Source: Campylobacterales bacterium
GTDB lineage: Bacteria > Campylobacterota > Campylobacteria > Campylobacterales > QNZT01
Assembly: GCA_024278835.1 (NCBI GenBank)
Contig: JAJRSK010000037.1
Coordinates: 1 to 51,192, forward strand
Length of the DNA: 51,192 bases
Reading direction: 5' to 3'
A program made the position numbers and the translations under genes. The notes below the pieces were generated by a model. That model was given only the letters and a program-made list of their open reading frames with translations, made no database searches and was not told the DNA's origin. Every line of letters begins with the position of its first letter. The first letter of the stretch is position 1. Positions 48,967-51,192 of the stretch are shown here, in pieces.

Positions 48967-50259
48967 ATGAGGAAGTTTTTAATATGGCTGTTTGGTTTAC
49001 TAATAATGGGGTTATTGGCATTTAGCTGTTTTTCAGATAGGGGTGAGAGAATTAAAGAAAAATTAAACTCACATGTAGAACTTGCATATCAAGGAGAAGG
49101 GATGGATTGGGTAGAGCCTCATCTGAGGGGTGAAGGACTTGAAATATCACGCGTATTAAGCCTCGAAGGTACAGCACCCAATGAATCACTCAAAGAAGAA
49201 GCTATCAACATAGCAAAAAACATATACGGTGTATTTAGTGTTGTAGATAATATGACCGTTCGTCAATCAGAAATTGCTACTATCGAGCAAGAACCTCTTC
49301 TCCCAGCACAAAGCACAGAAGTAGAAAAAGCTGAAAACGATGTAACAACAGAAAAACCAGTGGCACAAGCTCTCATTCAAGAAGTTCTCCCACCTGTACA
49401 AAACAAAGAAAAAGAAGAGGAAAAAGTGAAAGCACCTTCTCCTTATCCATTTCATGCAACAAAAGAAAAATCTGGAAATATAATCTTAGAAGGTTTTGTT
49501 GCTGATGCTTTAGCTCACCAAGATATAGTTGAAAAAGCATTTTCTCTCTTTGGAAAAGATAAGGTAGTAGATAAGTTGGAAGAAGCCATAGATGCACCTC
49601 CTGCATGGAATGAAAGTATCTCTCTAGGTCTAGATAAGTTAGATGATGTTGACTATGGTGAATACACTATATCTGATAAGCAAGTGCATTTTAAAGGTTT
49701 TCTTCCTGATGCCACACAAAAAGAAGCATTTATGAAAAGTTTCAAAAGAAACTTGGATAGCTACTATGAAGCGCAATACGACATCGATACCCCAGCTATC
49801 GCCAAAGAAGTTGTCCAACCTGTACAAAAAGTTCAAGCAGCAACAAAAAAGCTTAAACCAACAGTATCAAAAGTGACTGAAAAAATAGAAACATGTCAAA
49901 AGAGACTAACAGAGATAATGTCATCATCGCATATTAGATTTCGTTACAACAAGTCACTTATCAAGGCTACAAGCTTAGGTCTACTAGATAAAATTTCAGA
50001 TATTATCAACTCTTGTAAGCCTCTAAAGATAGAGATAGGCGGGCATACAGACTCAGATGGTAGCGCAAGTTATAATCAAAAACTGAGTGCTAAAAGAGCA
50101 CAATCTGTTAAAAAATATTTAGTCAGTCGAGGGGTAGAGGCTAATCGTCTCTCTACAAAAGGCTATGGCGAAACAAAACCAATAGCAAGCAATAAAACCG
50201 AAGCTGGAAAAAAACAAAATAGAAGAATAGAAATTACACTAAAAGGAGCAACAAAATGA
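48967..50259 (+). CDS. OmpA-family protein with BON-like region
   Basis: 430 residues. The N-terminal membrane helix (FLIWLFGLLIMGLLAFSCF) is a signal or anchor, and the Cys after it might be lipidated though the motif is not a clean lipobox. Residues about 35-100 look like a BON-type domain (VLSLEGTAPNESLKEEAINIAKNIYGVFSVVDNM), a second copy follows after a Glu/Lys-rich linker, and the C-terminus (about 310-430) is OmpA-like with the peptidoglycan motif IGGHTDSDGSASYNQKLSAKRAQSVKKYL. AAAGGAGAAAGTCT precedes the ATG. It overlaps the next small gene by 4 nt. Confidence 0.85.
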   Translation: MRKFLIWLFGLLIMGLLAFSCFSDRGERIKEKLNSHVELAYQGEGMDWVEPHLRGEGLEISRVLSLEGTAPNESLKEEAINIAKNIYGVFSVVDNMTVRQSEIATIEQEPLLPAQSTEVEKAENDVTTEKPVAQALIQEVLPPVQNKEKEEEKVKAPSPYPFHATKEKSGNIILEGFVADALAHQDIVEKAFSLFGKDKVVDKLEEAIDAPPAWNESISLGLDKLDDVDYGEYTISDKQVHFKGFLPDATQKEAFMKSFKRNLDSYYEAQYDIDTPAIAKEVVQPVQKVQAATKKLKPTVSKVTEKIETCQKRLTEIMSSSHIRFRYNKSLIKATSLGLLDKISDIINSCKPLKIEIGGHTDSDGSASYNQKLSAKRAQSVKKYLVSRGVEANRLSTKGYGETKPIASNKTEAGKKQNRRIEITLKGATK

Positions 50260-50393
50260 GTTTATTGATAGAGATTTTTATGTTAATAGCATTGGCAGGA
50301 TTGATTGGTGGATTTCTAGGTTGGATTCTACATGGTTCTTGTAAGAAAACAGATGAATACATAGATGAAACTAGAGAGGAGATAAAATCATGA
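50256..50393 (+). CDS. tiny single-pass membrane protein
   Basis: 45 residues. One membrane helix (IEIFMLIALAGLIGGFLGWIL) followed by a short charged tail (CKKTDEYIDETREEIKS). It overlaps the OmpA-family gene and the next gene by 4 nt on each side, so all three are coupled. Its helix motif GGFLGWILHGSCK closely resembles GSILGWFLRKCK at the start of the next protein, suggesting a shared membrane-association element. Confidence 0.75.
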   Translation: MSLLIEIFMLIALAGLIGGFLGWILHGSCKKTDEYIDETREEIKS

Positions 50394-51192
50394 TGTTTTT
50401 GATAAATGAACTTGTACCTTGTCTATTGTTAGCTGCCCTTATAGGTTCAATCTTAGGGTGGTTTCTTCGTAAGTGTAAACAAAGAGATAATATATCTCAC
50501 ACAACTGATATAGATGCAACTGAACAAACAGGGCAGACAGCTATCATGAAAGAAGTACAAGATGACGATAATGACAAAAGTGCAACATTGTCAATTGCCT
50601 CTAGTGTCGCAGGAGTTGCTGGCGCAACTTATGTAGCAAGTCATATAAATGAAGAGACAAAAATAGATCCTTTAGAAGATGAAAACATACAACTAAGATA
50701 CAAACTAAGTGCTGCAGAATTGGAAGCAAAAACTGCCCGGATGAAAACAGAAGCATTAGAAGATCAGTATCAGACAAAGCTAAAAGATGCTGCAGACTCT
50801 TTTTACAACCGTGATGGATACATACAAGAACTACAGACAAAGCTTGATAAACATACAAGAGAATTAACATCACTCAAAGAAGACTTAGAAAAAGAGAAAG
50901 CTTCTAAACTTAACAGTGATACAGAAATAACACGCTTAAAAGATGAGATACAAAAATACAAGCGTATTGAAGAAGAGAAAATTGCACTAGAAAGAAAATA
51001 TCAAAAAGAGCACGATGACTTCACTACTAAATTCTCAGCATTATCTACAAATAGCCAAGATTATGAGCAAAGTGTTAAAAGATTAGAGTCTGAACTTACT
51101 ACACTAAAGCAAGAGAAACAGGCACTAGAACAAAAGTACAAAACTAGTGGTGAAAATGCACAACATATAGAACAAGAGTTCAACTCTCTCAA
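50390..51192 (+). CDS. membrane-anchored coiled-coil protein, 3' truncated by window
   Basis: At least 267 residues, open at the right edge. An N-terminal helix (LVPCLLLAALIGSILGWFLRKCKQ) anchors it. A short Asp-rich region and a second small hydrophobic stretch (TLSIASSVAGVAGATYVAS) follow. From about residue 100 on it is a long heptad-rich coiled coil full of Glu, Lys and Leu. Two adjacent ATGs are available (50390, 50393). Together with the OmpA-family protein and the tiny membrane protein it could link the inner membrane to peptidoglycan. Function unknown. Confidence 0.75.
   Translation, partial: MMFLINELVPCLLLAALIGSILGWFLRKCKQRDNISHTTDIDATEQTGQTAIMKEVQDDDNDKSATLSIASSVAGVAGATYVASHINEETKIDPLEDENIQLRYKLSAAELEAKTARMKTEALEDQYQTKLKDAADSFYNRDGYIQELQTKLDKHTRELTSLKEDLEKEKASKLNSDTEITRLKDEIQKYKRIEEEKIALERKYQKEHDDFTTKFSALSTNSQDYEQSVKRLESELTTLKQEKQALEQKYKTSGENAQHIEQEFNSL

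Overview
The window looks like a chromosome segment from a free-living, microaerobic or facultatively respiring member of the Campylobacterota (Epsilonproteobacteria). This is inferred from the AT-rich composition, a desulforubrerythrin of the Campylobacter Rrc type, short Campylobacterota-style signal peptides and the gene mix (NnrS/hemerythrin, DsrE, MsrAB, NhaA, lower-ligand cobalamin genes). No rRNA, tRNA or CRISPR array was seen, and the genus cannot be fixed from this sequence alone.

Layout. 1-4,400: an accessory block of small unrecognised genes, all on the minus strand, separated by attC-like integron recombination sites. One attC is split by an IS1182-family insertion sequence, and a strong promoter sits at the upstream edge, but no integrase gene is present. 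4,430-9,640: an oxidoreductase, a cold-shock gene, a MNT-HEPN toxin-antitoxin pair bracketed by a 31-bp direct repeat, a lactone-oxidase-like flavoenzyme and an exported repeat protein. 9,700-14,920: a FIST-domain histidine kinase with its response regulator, facing an acetaldehyde-type aldehyde dehydrogenase, its DUF779 partner and a small hydrolase. 14,890-25,830: a long minus-strand fatty-acid beta-oxidation run (acyl-CoA ligase, Fe-S protein, thiolase, hydratase/dehydrogenase, acyl-CoA dehydrogenase, acyltransferase-hydrolase fusion, hydrolase). 25,900-32,530: GIY-YIG protein, Fe-superoxide dismutase, a flavoprotein disulfide reductase, exported propeller-like proteins (one frameshifted) and methionine sulfoxide reductases. 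32,650-39,170: a radical SAM/MEMO pair, a ferritin-like protein, desulforubrerythrin, catalase and NhaA. 39,200-45,840: an exported-looking protein with an odd start, PyrC, a TauE-type transporter, a hemerythrin/DUF2249/NnrS set, DsrE and cobalamin genes. 45,930-47,880: a two-gene AAA-ATPase/RloB (AbiL-like) defence pair wedged into the cobalamin genes. 48,960-51,192: an OmpA-family protein, a tiny membrane protein and the start of a large membrane-anchored coiled-coil protein.

How the genes work together. The core theme is fatty-acid and aldehyde oxidation plus defence against peroxide, superoxide, oxidised methionine and nitric oxide. Three separate accessory pieces (integron cassettes, MNT-HEPN, AAA/RloB) carry probable toxin or anti-phage functions.

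The most striking sequence-level signal is a 10-bp palindrome, TATCATGATA. I located 34 exact copies by eye on both coding and non-coding DNA, against well under one expected by chance. It is absent from all three accessory pieces except at one junction. It behaves like a highly iterated palindrome of native DNA and often supplies the start codon of genes or reads as Ile-Met-Ile or Tyr-His-Asp inside proteins.
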